NCBI GenBank assembly: GCA_959019945.1
Contig: CAUEQD010000023.1
Location: 1 to 33,598, forward strand
DNA length: 33,598 bases
Direction of reading: 5' to 3'
Origin: an uncultured Collinsella sp.
GTDB taxonomy: Bacteria; Actinomycetota; Coriobacteriia; Coriobacteriales; Coriobacteriaceae
The position numbers and the translations under genes are program-made. Under the pieces are notes generated by a model, which saw nothing but the letters and a program-made list of their open reading frames with translations, ran no database searches and was not told the origin of the DNA. Shown here piece by piece: positions 1-6,830 of the stretch; position 1 is the stretch's first letter; every line of letters begins with the position of its first letter.

Positions 1-114
1 GCGGGCCGTGTTCCGCTATGCGGTTGTCAATTTGCGAAAGAAATTATGCGTCACCTCTCAACGCACCCATCGACCGTTCAGTATTCTTTGCGAACGCGAC
101 CACGTGCGCATTTG

Positions 115-267
115 TCGAACAATCAAATGTCCGACAATGTCTGACGGAGCTGTCAGATATTCACGCACGAACAGGCGAGCTTCGCGAGCGATTGTAGGCA
201 ACTAGTAGCCCCAGCTGCGTCTTTGGCGCAGGTTCGACGTCTGACATCTTGAATGTCTAACGTTGAA
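115..267. promoter_or_regulatory. Cluster of TGTC/GACA palindromic motifs in the leader of the ABC gene
   Basis: The first 640 bases hold no convincing long gene. They carry a run of related half-sites: TTGTCGAACAA near 115, TGTCCGACA near 129, a TCTGAC/GTCAGA hairpin near 138-157, and an imperfect 15-bp inverted repeat with a 5-nt loop at 233-267 (left arm TTCGACGTCTGACAT). Clustered, similar palindromes upstream of a transporter are compatible with operator sites for a regulator. This is inference from symmetry only, and no regulator gene lies beside it in the window. Confidence 0.3.
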
Positions 268-301
268 CGAAGCTGGTTGATAACAAGCAGGTGGAATAAA
301 C

Positions 302-487
302 ATGGAGCCCGACACCTCTCGCGCAATCGGCGCGCGGCAAGGGTCTGGCCCATCTCATATGTTGCCAACGCTAACGGTGAACCTGAGCGCCCGGGCACAT
401 TCTTTGTTGGCTGAAACCGGCATAGCAACTAGCGGAAGGCATCATCGAAGGAGTGTGCTGGAAAGCACCCGTCTCCTTAACTGTTAG
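302..487 (+). CDS. Possible small ORF, 61 aa, unknown
   Basis: This short open frame starts with ATG after a purine-rich GCAGGTGG sequence at a suitable distance and ends with a single C-terminal cysteine. It has no recognisable domain, signal peptide or membrane segment. It lies about 150 bp upstream of the ABC fusion gene on the same strand. A small peptide before a peptide-type exporter could be a precursor or a leader, but nothing in the sequence shows this, and it may be a chance ORF. Confidence 0.2.
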   Translation: MEPDTSRAIGARQGSGPSHMLPTLTVNLSARAHSLLAETGIATSGRHHRRSVLESTRLLNC

Positions 488-640
488 AAATGCAAGTTAA
501 AAATCTATGTGGCCAATGTGATACCGTTGAACCCGCGTATCGATACCGCCCAGCCATTCGCCTCGCCCCCATCGCACGCATCTTCATCCGGTCTGTCATT
601 ATTAATCTAACGATGCTTTGAGAAATGTAGGTGCTTCTAA

Positions 641-2455
641 ATGTACTGTCGACTTCTTCTCAAACTAATCCTAAGAGACAGGGCCGTATGGATCTCTACG
701 CTCGTTCTCGCTGCAGCCTTCTCCGTCCCCATTGCGTTCAATTCACCCATCTACGGGCCCTTCTTCATGAAGCAGGGCATGCAGAGCTTTGTCGACGCAT
801 TCAATACGCGCGCGCCCCAGGCCAGCGGCATAGACCTATCGCCAGAGCAGCAAGTCGACGCGGAGCTTGCAAGATACGCGAACGCCGCCCTCGCCGCTCA
901 AACCGACGCCGCCTTTCTCGATTCTGCCGAGAGCTACTACGCGCTCATGGGCGAAGGCTTCCAATCCGGGTCCATCGTGGGAGACCGAGAGACCAATGAC
1001 GCAGACCTCGCGTATTGCCGCGCCCTGAGCAGCTCCGGCATCACGGATATCCCGGCCTCCGCAAACGACCTGCCATTCCTTTCCTTCCTGCCCTACGCCA
1101 TTGCCCAGGCGCCGTCCTTCCTTCCCTTCATCCCCTTCCTTCTCTCGTCGATACTCGTGCTCGGCGCCACAAGGCCCGGGACCCTGGCGGCAAAGGCGCC
1201 CGTGCCCAAATTCCGGCGCCTTATCCAGATCGTGTTTTCGATAATCGCCGCGGGGACCGCGATGCTCCTCGCCGGCCTCGCGCCCGGGGGCATTTACGCC
1301 TTGGCCCTAAACGGCTTCGGGCAGATCGGGTACCCGATCGCCTTCTTCCATAACGGCGCGCTCACTACCACGACCGCGGGAAACGTCTTCACGACCATAC
1401 TTCTCGCGCTGCTCGCGGGTGGAACCTTGATATCCGTTTGTTCCGCCGTCCTATCGACCGCAACGAGGCGCGTCCTCGCAGGCCCCCTTACCTCCGCGCT
1501 GCTTGTCGCGGCCCCGGCATTCCCGTTATTGTCCGATTCGGCACTGGGGCATAATGCCGTGCTCGGGCTCCTGCCGCTGCCCGTGTTCTCGCCTATCGAG
1601 GCAACGGGTTACGTAGGATGCTTCCCGACAGAATTCATCGGCTCCGGTTCAGGCAGCGCATCGATGCTTGCCGTGGCCCTGGTATACGTCGCGGTCCTTT
1701 TCGCGGTCGGCGCCGTTGTGACGCGTTCGCCCAAACAGGCCGGACCCGCTAAAAAGCACCATGGGCTCGAGCTCCTGGACGTGAGCGTGGGATACGGGAG
1801 CACGACGATACTTTCGATCGGATCGCTTTCCTTGGGCCCGGGAACGGCGGCGGGGCTCGTCGCTCCCAACGGCTCGGGGAAAACCACCCTCCTGGAAGCG
1901 CTGTCGGGCCAATTTCCCACCCGCATCCGCTCGGGAAGCCTGGCGGCAGACGGAATCTACCAACGTCGATCAGCCGAATTCGCAGAACTCGTCTACCTGA
2001 GCTCTTCGGGCGGCGCGGATCTCTATCCCACGCTATCGGCCATCGAGCACCTTGCTTTCGTTAGGGAGGCGTGGAAATCGGCCGCCGACATCGACTCGCT
2101 CTGCGACTCCCTCGGAATCTCCCCATATCTCGACAAGCCGACCCGTAAACTCTCGACAGGAATGAAGCAGCAGGTAAAGCTTGCCATGGCGATAGCGACC
2201 GATTGCCCGTACCTCATCCTCGATGAACCGCTGAACGGCCTCGATCCGGGAAAACGGAAAACCTCCTGCGACGCGATGCGCAGCGAGGTGGAGCGGGGAC
2301 GCAGCGTGCTCATCTCAAGCCATCTACTCGACGACCTGGCAGACCTCACCAACTCGTTCTACTTCATCGAGGCCGGACCGCTCGTGGAAAAGATCAAGTC
2401 GTCCTCGCAGACGCTCAAGCAGGAATACCTCGATACATACGAAGGAGGTGAATGA
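641..2455 (+). CDS. ABC transporter, permease fused to ATPase (604 aa)
   Basis: This is a single-chain ABC transporter half with membrane domain first and ATPase second. Hydrophobic segments lie near residues 17-33, 148-175, 195-222, 250-272, 283-300 and 342-361. A polar loop of about 110 residues follows the first segment, as in ABC-2 type permeases. The ATPase (about 375-600) has Walker A APNGSGKTT (408-416), signature LSTGM (504-508), Walker B YLILDEP (524-530), a D-loop (GLDP) and switch histidine H561. The closest recognisable class is the ABC-2 exporters of peptides, drugs or bacteriocin immunity; the substrate is not visible. Fusion of the two domains in this order is uncommon in that class. 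The start has an AGGTG ribosome site. The next gene overlaps its end, so the two are probably translated together. Confidence 0.85.
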   Translation: MYCRLLLKLILRDRAVWISTLVLAAAFSVPIAFNSPIYGPFFMKQGMQSFVDAFNTRAPQASGIDLSPEQQVDAELARYANAALAAQTDAAFLDSAESYYALMGEGFQSGSIVGDRETNDADLAYCRALSSSGITDIPASANDLPFLSFLPYAIAQAPSFLPFIPFLLSSILVLGATRPGTLAAKAPVPKFRRLIQIVFSIIAAGTAMLLAGLAPGGIYALALNGFGQIGYPIAFFHNGALTTTTAGNVFTTILLALLAGGTLISVCSAVLSTATRRVLAGPLTSALLVAAPAFPLLSDSALGHNAVLGLLPLPVFSPIEATGYVGCFPTEFIGSGSGSASMLAVALVYVAVLFAVGAVVTRSPKQAGPAKKHHGLELLDVSVGYGSTTILSIGSLSLGPGTAAGLVAPNGSGKTTLLEALSGQFPTRIRSGSLAADGIYQRRSAEFAELVYLSSSGGADLYPTLSAIEHLAFVREAWKSAADIDSLCDSLGISPYLDKPTRKLSTGMKQQVKLAMAIATDCPYLILDEPLNGLDPGKRKTSCDAMRSEVERGRSVLISSHLLDDLADLTNSFYFIEAGPLVEKIKSSSQTLKQEYLDTYEGGE

Positions 2456-2456
2456 C

Positions 2457-2885
2457 ATGATAGGCAAGAGCTATGCAAAGATAGCGATTGTTGGCTTTGC
2501 ACTTTGTCTTGCAATGGTGCTATGTGCATCATTTGCGAGGTTTAGGTCCGAGCAGTCGTTCATCGATGGCGCTGAAAACGGTTTTGGCATAGATGGGATG
2601 TATGTCAACGATGGCGCGACCAAGCCGTCTATGGCGATTCTTGCAGGCGAAGATATGGAATGGCAAATCTGTAATGACGATGGCTCTTGTATGAGTGGTC
2701 GTTTGGCCGCAACGAGCGACCCGAATTCGTTCGATCTTCTCGACGATGATGGAGCGGATTGCGGTTCTGTTCACCTTTCATATGCATCGCGAGACGGGAT
2801 GGACGGCATTCTCTACGTCTCCCACGAGACTGGCGATTTCATGATGCGCAGGACTAACCGAGTGCCGGCTTTTATCGAGGAGTGA
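2457..2885 (+). CDS. Small membrane-anchored protein coupled to the ABC gene
   Basis: Translation most likely starts at the ATG at 2457, 7 nt after a full AAGGAGGT ribosome site that lies inside the end of the ABC gene. A GTG at 2448 falls within that site and is less likely. The product is about 142 residues. It has one N-terminal hydrophobic segment (about residues 9-27) that looks like a signal anchor; the cysteine there does not sit in a good lipobox. The rest is acidic and probably extracytoplasmic, with three further cysteines. I do not recognise a family. The tight coupling suggests an accessory or immunity-like partner of the transporter (inference). Its sequence is visibly less GC-rich than the ABC gene. 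Confidence 0.7.
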   Translation: MIGKSYAKIAIVGFALCLAMVLCASFARFRSEQSFIDGAENGFGIDGMYVNDGATKPSMAILAGEDMEWQICNDDGSCMSGRLAATSDPNSFDLLDDDGADCGSVHLSYASRDGMDGILYVSHETGDFMMRRTNRVPAFIEE

Positions 2886-2890
2886 GAGTT

Positions 2891-2919
2891 CCCGGCGGCC
2901 TGCCGGTCAGGCCGCCGGG
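2891..2919 (+). terminator. Strong hairpin after the ABC operon
   Basis: A perfect 12-bp stem (arms 2891-2902 and 2908-2919, arm CCCGGCGGCCTG) with a 5-nt loop lies just after the stop codon of the small membrane protein. There is no T tract, so it may stabilise the 3' end or act as a weak terminator. Confidence 0.55.
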
Positions 2920-2930
2920 GTATCGAATCC

Positions 2931-2994
2931 CGCATCCATCCGTACACACACGGATGAATGCGGGAAGTATCCGGATGAAGTTGATAATCAAGGA
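2931..2994. repeat. Dispersed palindromic repeat, copy 1
   Basis: The block contains a 15-bp stem with one mismatch (CCCGCATCCATCCGT against ACGGATGAATGCGGG) followed by CCGGATGAAGTTGATAATC. Bases 2941-2994, read on the minus strand, match 33543-33596 at about 46 of 54 positions. The second copy sits at the right edge of the window in the opposite orientation. This is a repeat family of the genome; its role (REP-like element, structured RNA or MITE relic) is unknown. Confidence 0.6.
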
Positions 2995-3020
2995 AACAAA
3001 GCCGTTCTGCCTGGGACGGC

Positions 3021-3323
3021 TTTGGCCTGGACTTTAACTACAACATCGCAATCGACACTTATCAGCTCGCGCAACGCGCATGGCCAGATCTCGGACGCTG
3101 GTGCATGGGGGACCTTCGAGATTTACTAGACATCCAAAACAACGACGCACACCGCGTGCTCGCCGACTGCGAAGACGAGATGGCTGTCTACAATGCGATC
3201 AGAAACGGCGTGAAGTCCGGAGAGCTTTCTGTGGAACCGCCGCGCCGTCGCGCGAGCCGACCGGGCAACCCGGGCAATCTGGTCCCGGCTCTCCCGGTCG
3301 TATTCCTACGATATCGCCCCTAG
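3021..3323 (+). pseudogene. Remnant of a DEDD (DnaQ-like) exonuclease
   Basis: Reading frame 3 from about 3021 encodes GLDFNYNIAIDTYQLAQRAW, then a leucine-rich stretch, then NNDAHRVLADCEDEM. This order matches the second and third exonuclease motifs of DnaQ-type 3'-5' exonucleases, where a conserved histidine and aspartate (HRVLAD) close the active site. No start codon or first motif (DxE) is present upstream, and the C-terminal tail after about 3225 is a proline/arginine-rich run that does not fit the family. It is therefore a 5'-truncated gene fragment. An ATG at 3105 would give only a 72-residue peptide without the active site. Confidence 0.45.
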
Positions 3324-3335
3324 ATCACCAATGTG

Positions 3336-3575
3336 TCAGATAAAGAATGATGCAATGGTTATGATCACGCCTACTGCAGATGCAACGACTGCGCCTTTTT
3401 TCCTCTCCTTTAGTCCGACGAATAGGGTTGCCGTAAAGTAAAGGGCGGAAATGCAGTCTATGGCAAGCAAAACGAGTTCCTTGGGCGGTTTCAGCAAAAG
3501 GTCGCTAGCAAAGAGTAATGCAAGCAGGGCAAAGCCGATTGTGGTCAAGTATCTCGATTGATTTTGCGACAACAT
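3336..3575 (-). CDS. Small membrane protein, 79 aa
   Basis: The ATG is preceded by AAAGGAAG at good spacing. The product has about three hydrophobic segments (residues 11-27, 33-54 and 62-79) with a short basic loop (KERKK). I do not recognise a family. It lies downstream of, and on the same strand as, the small secreted protein and the thioredoxin-like gene, so the three may have been one transcription unit. Confidence 0.6.
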   Translation of the reverse strand: MLSQNQSRYLTTIGFALLALLFASDLLLKPPKELVLLAIDCISALYFTATLFVGLKERKKGAVVASAVGVIITIASFFI

Positions 3576-3695
3576 GGCAACTTCCTTTCAGAACATGCAA
3601 ATGAAAAGTCGGTACGATGTCATTGCGGTTGCAAAAAAGCCGCCGCTAGGACCGGTTGTCACAAGACCGGCGATAACTTCAGCGGTGCCAACAAG

Positions 3696-3992
3696 CTAGA
3701 GATCGCGCAGGCAAGCCTCCTCCTTCGCGTTCAGCTTGACCTTGTGAGGGACGGGGCGGTTATTTGCAGATCCGTGAGAATCGCACCACGCCTTGGAATA
3801 TGAATCCGTGCAGCGCCCGCGCTCAAAAGGGGATATATTGTAATTTTCGTCGTAGTTGTCTCCGACGTAGATCTCGCTGCTCTCGGCGGGAGATCCCTCG
3901 TCGGCATAGGCTGCCGCAACGGGCACAAATGGTGTCATGACAAGGGAGAGGCAAAGAGCTGCTGAGACGATGGAGGGCAGGCATTTCTTCAT
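3696..3992 (-). CDS. Small secreted protein with three cysteines, 98 aa
   Basis: The start has an AAGGAG site 7 nt upstream. The product begins MKKC and has a classical Sec signal peptide (hydrophobic core about residues 8-28) with a likely cleavage site after AYA near residue 30. The mature part is about 68 residues, acidic at first and basic later, with three cysteines in its last 45 residues. The gene starts 30 bp after the end of a thiol-disulfide thioredoxin-like frame (4022), which suggests that its cysteines are redox-processed outside the membrane (inference). Length and Sec export would be compatible with a lactococcin-972-type bacteriocin, but the diagnostic motifs are not convincing, so it is left unnamed. 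Confidence 0.6.
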   Translation of the reverse strand: MKKCLPSIVSAALCLSLVMTPFVPVAAAYADEGSPAESSEIYVGDNYDENYNISPFERGRCTDSYSKAWCDSHGSANNRPVPHKVKLNAKEEACLRDL

Positions 3993-4021
3993 GGCTGGCT
4001 CCTTAATCTGGCCTTTGATAG

Positions 4022-4556
4022 TTACTCGATGTCGCCTCCTTCCGCTTTATATCCGTTGTATTTGGCGTATTTCTTTAATAAGGCAAGAGGTTCTTCCTCT
4101 CCTTCGGATGGGCCGATGATGTTTCCTTGATCATCCAGTATGAATACGGACGGAATATGCTCAAGTTCGTATTGGTCATACACGGTCTTATCTTAAGTAT
4201 ATGGGAAAGTCTCCTTCATGGACCGAGGCTTCTTCAATTGTGCTGTCCTCGGAAACAGTGAAAAGGTTCTTCCTTAAGGCTGCGAAATTATCAAGTTGTT
4301 GCATATCTTCTATGAGAGATTCGCAGTGCTGACACCACGATGCCCAGAACATCAAGATGTTTTCCTCATTAGGTTTTAGCTTGTTAAAATAATTGACGTT
4401 TCGGCCGAGGCTGAAATCTTGGCCCATTTTAATGGACAAAGATGAGGGATAAGCATCGTGTTGCGGTTTGATATTGACGGCGATTAAGGCGGCGAAACAC
4501 GTCAGAGTCGCCAAAGTCAGTAAGGCGATAACGCATTTTCTCGGTTTCCAGCTCAT
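4022..4556 (-). pseudogene. TlpA-like membrane-anchored thioredoxin, frameshifted
   Basis: The first frame starts at ATG 4556 after GAGAGGGA. It has a signal anchor (about residues 6-27) and the thioredoxin active site WASWCQHCE, then stops at 4188-4190. The next frame continues the fold exactly: KTVYDQYELEHIPSVFILDD contains the cis-proline (IPS) expected of TlpA-type proteins, and the frame runs to a stop at 4022-4024. The break lies between 4190 and 4196. The restored protein would be about 175 residues, normal for TlpA/ResA-like reductases that act outside the membrane. Either the gene is dead or there is a sequencing error. An alternative start at 4586 would only add residues upstream of the anchor. 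Confidence 0.75.
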
Positions 4557-4595
4557 GACAGATCCCTCTCTCATGGTGAAACGCATACGTTTTGA

Positions 4596-4833
4596 AACGG
4601 GATACCGCTTCGATTCGTTCCGGACGCGGATGTGGACGTAACTGGTCTCGGTGCCAAGTGCGATTTCAGTGCTGTATATGACTTAACGGGAATGTCCGAG
4701 CAATGCCGGAGTCTCCATCTGGATTGTTCCGACTGGAACATCAGCCCGAATACACTGCATAGCGACTCCAACAAGAACGTCCCCGGCGTAATCCTTCCTA
4801 AGGCATGGCAATATACAAGTTCAAGTGAACGCA
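4596..4833 (+). pseudogene. Remnant of a BspA-like (DUF285) surface protein
   Basis: An open stretch without its own good start encodes VYDLTGMSEQCRSLHLDCSD followed by WNISPN and, a little later, VPGVILPKAWQ. This is the pattern at the end of DUF285/BspA-type leucine-rich repeats (repeat unit around 'LDCSDWN-S-VT', closing 'APGV--P-W'). Only the last repeat survives. It lies between two minus-strand genes and has no promoter or N-terminus. Family assignment is from memory of the motif; confidence is moderate. Confidence 0.4.
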
Positions 4834-4834
4834 T

Positions 4835-4868
4835 GAAGGCGGCTCCCGATGGTTCGGGAGCCGCCTTC
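4835..4868. terminator. 15-bp hairpin between converging units
   Basis: Perfect arms of 15 bp (4835-4849 and 4854-4868, core GGCGGCTCCCGA) with a 4-nt loop lie just beyond the stop of the minus-strand DUF6273 gene. It can serve either strand; there is no long T tract. Confidence 0.6.
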
Positions 4869-4896
4869 GCAATTCAACCTATGAGAAAACCGACTG

Positions 4897-6333
4897 TTAA
4901 TTCAATTTGACCCAGATGGCGGGACGGACTCCGAGCACTTCGTCCTGCTCGTACCCGTCATCGCCAGATTCGATATCGCCCCACGAGTCCACGTAATTTA
5001 CCAGGGGCTGCCCGTCATAGTAGGAATCGCTATAGTATGGGCTGCCGCTGTACTCCTCGACGGTAGAGGTCCACCATTCCTCATTTTCATTCCCGCCTTT
5101 CACCGACGTTGCGTACAGGAAATCCTCCGACGGGGCGCGTTCGAAAACCATGAAGGAGCCGAGGACGGTGACATCTCCGTCGATAAGGCCGCGCTCTGCG
5201 TCGCTGAAGGCATAATCCCTGAAGGCGCCGTTAAGATAGGCGTATAGCGAGCTGGACTTGAAATCGGTTGCGTCGCCACGCGTATCGAACGCCATCTCGT
5301 CGATGCACTGCTGGGTTACGAGAAGGGCCCGTCCGTCCTCCTTATCGACTACGACCCATCTGATCGGTCTGCCGGCGACCGAGGTACCCATATAGGTCGA
5401 AAGGTCTTCCGAATAGGTCCCGAGATCGACTGTCTGACCGATTGACTTGCTGTCGATTACCTCCTGCTCCGCCTTCATGTCCGCCCTCGCTTCGAGCATA
5501 GACGGCAGGGGTGAGATGGCGACCATGACGGCGAGCAGGACGATGCCCGCGACGGCCGCGACGGCTATCTTCTTCCTCCTTTTGGAGAGATTCGCAATCT
5601 TCGCGTCGGCCTCTCTTGCCTTCTCGCCCGAGTCCCCGTATCCCTGCTCGGCCAGCCTCTCGAGGTTTTCCTTGGCGGCCTCAGCTTCCTTCCTGTTGCC
5701 CTTCTCGAGTACCGCGACGCTCGTCTTGTAGACCCTGTCCCTTCTGGATTCATCCAGGAACGCGGCATTTTCCAGATCTGCCAGTTTCTCGCGCACGGCG
5801 CCGCAGTTCCAGCAGGTGCCGCGCCTGAGGTTCACCGCACCGCAGCCGCACTGCCACCATCCATCGTGCTCGGAATGGACGCCTGAGCATTTGAAGGTAT
5901 CTGCCCCCATCTCGGAGAGCAGGACGTCGCGTTCCGACTCCTCGACCCCGTTGAGCGCGAGTGTCGCGGGGCTATCGATGTCAATCGGGTCGCCGAAGGA
6001 CGTCTCGCCGTCCGCTCGGGTCACAACGGCACGCGAGCCGGTGATAACAGACAGCTTGATTCTCACCGCCTTGGGGCTGAGTACCTCGCCGGCGGGCAGG
6101 TCGGCATCTAGGAGCGAGAAGTCGACAGTCTCCGTCTCCTCTTCCTCGCCCTCGAGTCCGACCGTGAACTCTATGCGGCTGATGGGTTTCATCGATACGT
6201 TGACGATCTTTGTCTGGAGGAAACAAGCTCCCGTCTCGGTGTCCCTGGAGACCTGGACGGCCAGTACCCTGACGGGGCAGAGTTCCTGCCAGGAGGGGTT
6301 GGTGTCGCGGTAGACGATCTTGTACTTCGACAT
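4897..6333 (-). CDS. Zinc-ribbon / TM / DUF6273-like protein, 478 aa
   Basis: Three parts can be seen. Residues 1-180 form a beta-rich region ending in a zinc ribbon (C162, C164, C174, C177). Residues 185-255 are charged and probably helical. A single transmembrane segment (about 255-276) is followed by an extracytoplasmic domain (about 296-478) of DUF6273 type: PIRWVVVD, a serine-rich LYAYLNG segment, WWTSTVE, and the closing VRPAIWVKLN. This domain resembles the C-type-lectin-like/formylglycine-enzyme fold and is also present in the two pilin-fused proteins of this window. The inside zinc ribbon and outside ligand-like domain suggest a membrane sensor or anchor (inference). The start follows GAGGTG and lies 2 bp after the stop of the upstream membrane gene. 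Confidence 0.8.
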   Translation of the reverse strand: MSKYKIVYRDTNPSWQELCPVRVLAVQVSRDTETGACFLQTKIVNVSMKPISRIEFTVGLEGEEEETETVDFSLLDADLPAGEVLSPKAVRIKLSVITGSRAVVTRADGETSFGDPIDIDSPATLALNGVEESERDVLLSEMGADTFKCSGVHSEHDGWWQCGCGAVNLRRGTCWNCGAVREKLADLENAAFLDESRRDRVYKTSVAVLEKGNRKEAEAAKENLERLAEQGYGDSGEKAREADAKIANLSKRRKKIAVAAVAGIVLLAVMVAISPLPSMLEARADMKAEQEVIDSKSIGQTVDLGTYSEDLSTYMGTSVAGRPIRWVVVDKEDGRALLVTQQCIDEMAFDTRGDATDFKSSSLYAYLNGAFRDYAFSDAERGLIDGDVTVLGSFMVFERAPSEDFLYATSVKGGNENEEWWTSTVEEYSGSPYYSDSYYDGQPLVNYVDSWGDIESGDDGYEQDEVLGVRPAIWVKLN

Positions 6334-6335
6334 GT

Positions 6336-6584
6336 CTACACCTCGGGCAGGGCGTCTTCATCCGTTTTTGCGCTGGGCGCCGGCGCAGCTCGGTCTGGCA
6401 GTGCGCAGACGATCAGGCCGACCATGAGTGCCGTGCCGAAAAGGCCGATGAACCAGAGGATTCCCGCGCCATTGGTGTAATGCCCCTTGGCCCTGGCAAT
6501 CTTAACGAGCACCGCCACGCCGCAGATGTTGGCGGCGATCGCCAGGAGAGGCAGGAAGAAGATTATCAGCTCCATAGTTCTCAT
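6336..6584 (-). CDS. Small membrane protein upstream of the DUF6273 gene, 82 aa
   Basis: The start chosen is the ATG at 6584 (product begins MRTMEL), which follows AGAAAGGA at 6 nt; a longer frame from 6620 lacks a ribosome site. Two hydrophobic segments (about residues 5-27 and 40-62) flank a short basic loop, and the tail is polar. I do not recognise the family. With only 2 bp to the next gene it forms an operon with the zinc-ribbon/DUF6273 protein and transcribes divergently from the first pilin gene. Confidence 0.7.
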   Translation of the reverse strand: MRTMELIIFFLPLLAIAANICGVAVLVKIARAKGHYTNGAGILWFIGLFGTALMVGLIVCALPDRAAPAPSAKTDEDALPEV

Positions 6585-6670
6585 TTTCGGTCCTTTCTTC
6601 TCGGCCGCCAGCTTCGACACCGGCGGTCATCCGTCACTTCCGATAACACCAATTCTACTGTCCTCACCTG

Positions 6671-6694
6671 CGAATTTGTTGAGCAACAAATTCG
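6671..6694. promoter_or_regulatory. Perfect 11-bp palindrome in the divergent promoter region
   Basis: Arms CGAATTTGTTG and CAACAAATTCG are separated by 2 nt. The site lies 87 bp upstream of the minus-strand operon start and 137 bp upstream of the first pilin gene, where a repressor or activator could act on both. It has no counterpart upstream of the second pilin gene. Confidence 0.5.
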
Positions 6695-6742
6695 ATTGTG
6701 TGAGCGGTTGATTGCGCCGCGAAGGCGTTTGGTTAATTACGT

Positions 6743-6757
6743 TTGCCGCTGCGGCAA
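6743..6757. promoter_or_regulatory. TTGCCGC-T-GCGGCAA palindrome, pilin gene 1
   Basis: A perfect 7+1+7 palindrome lies 88 bp before the pilin start. The same palindrome, differing only in the central base, lies 91 bp before the second pilin gene. Conservation at the same distance while surrounding sequence differs points to an operator or an RNA hairpin near the transcription start. Confidence 0.6.
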
Positions 6758-6830
6758 GACCGATGCAGAAATCTGAAATAGCCCTACGCTCGGCGATGTA
6801 TCTATAAACCCTGAACGAAGGGAGCCGCAA

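Noticed and set aside
3696..3992. Lactococcin-972-type bacteriocin
   Set aside because: Length and Sec signal fit, but the conserved tryptophan/glycine start of the mature peptide and the usual transporter next to it are not seen.
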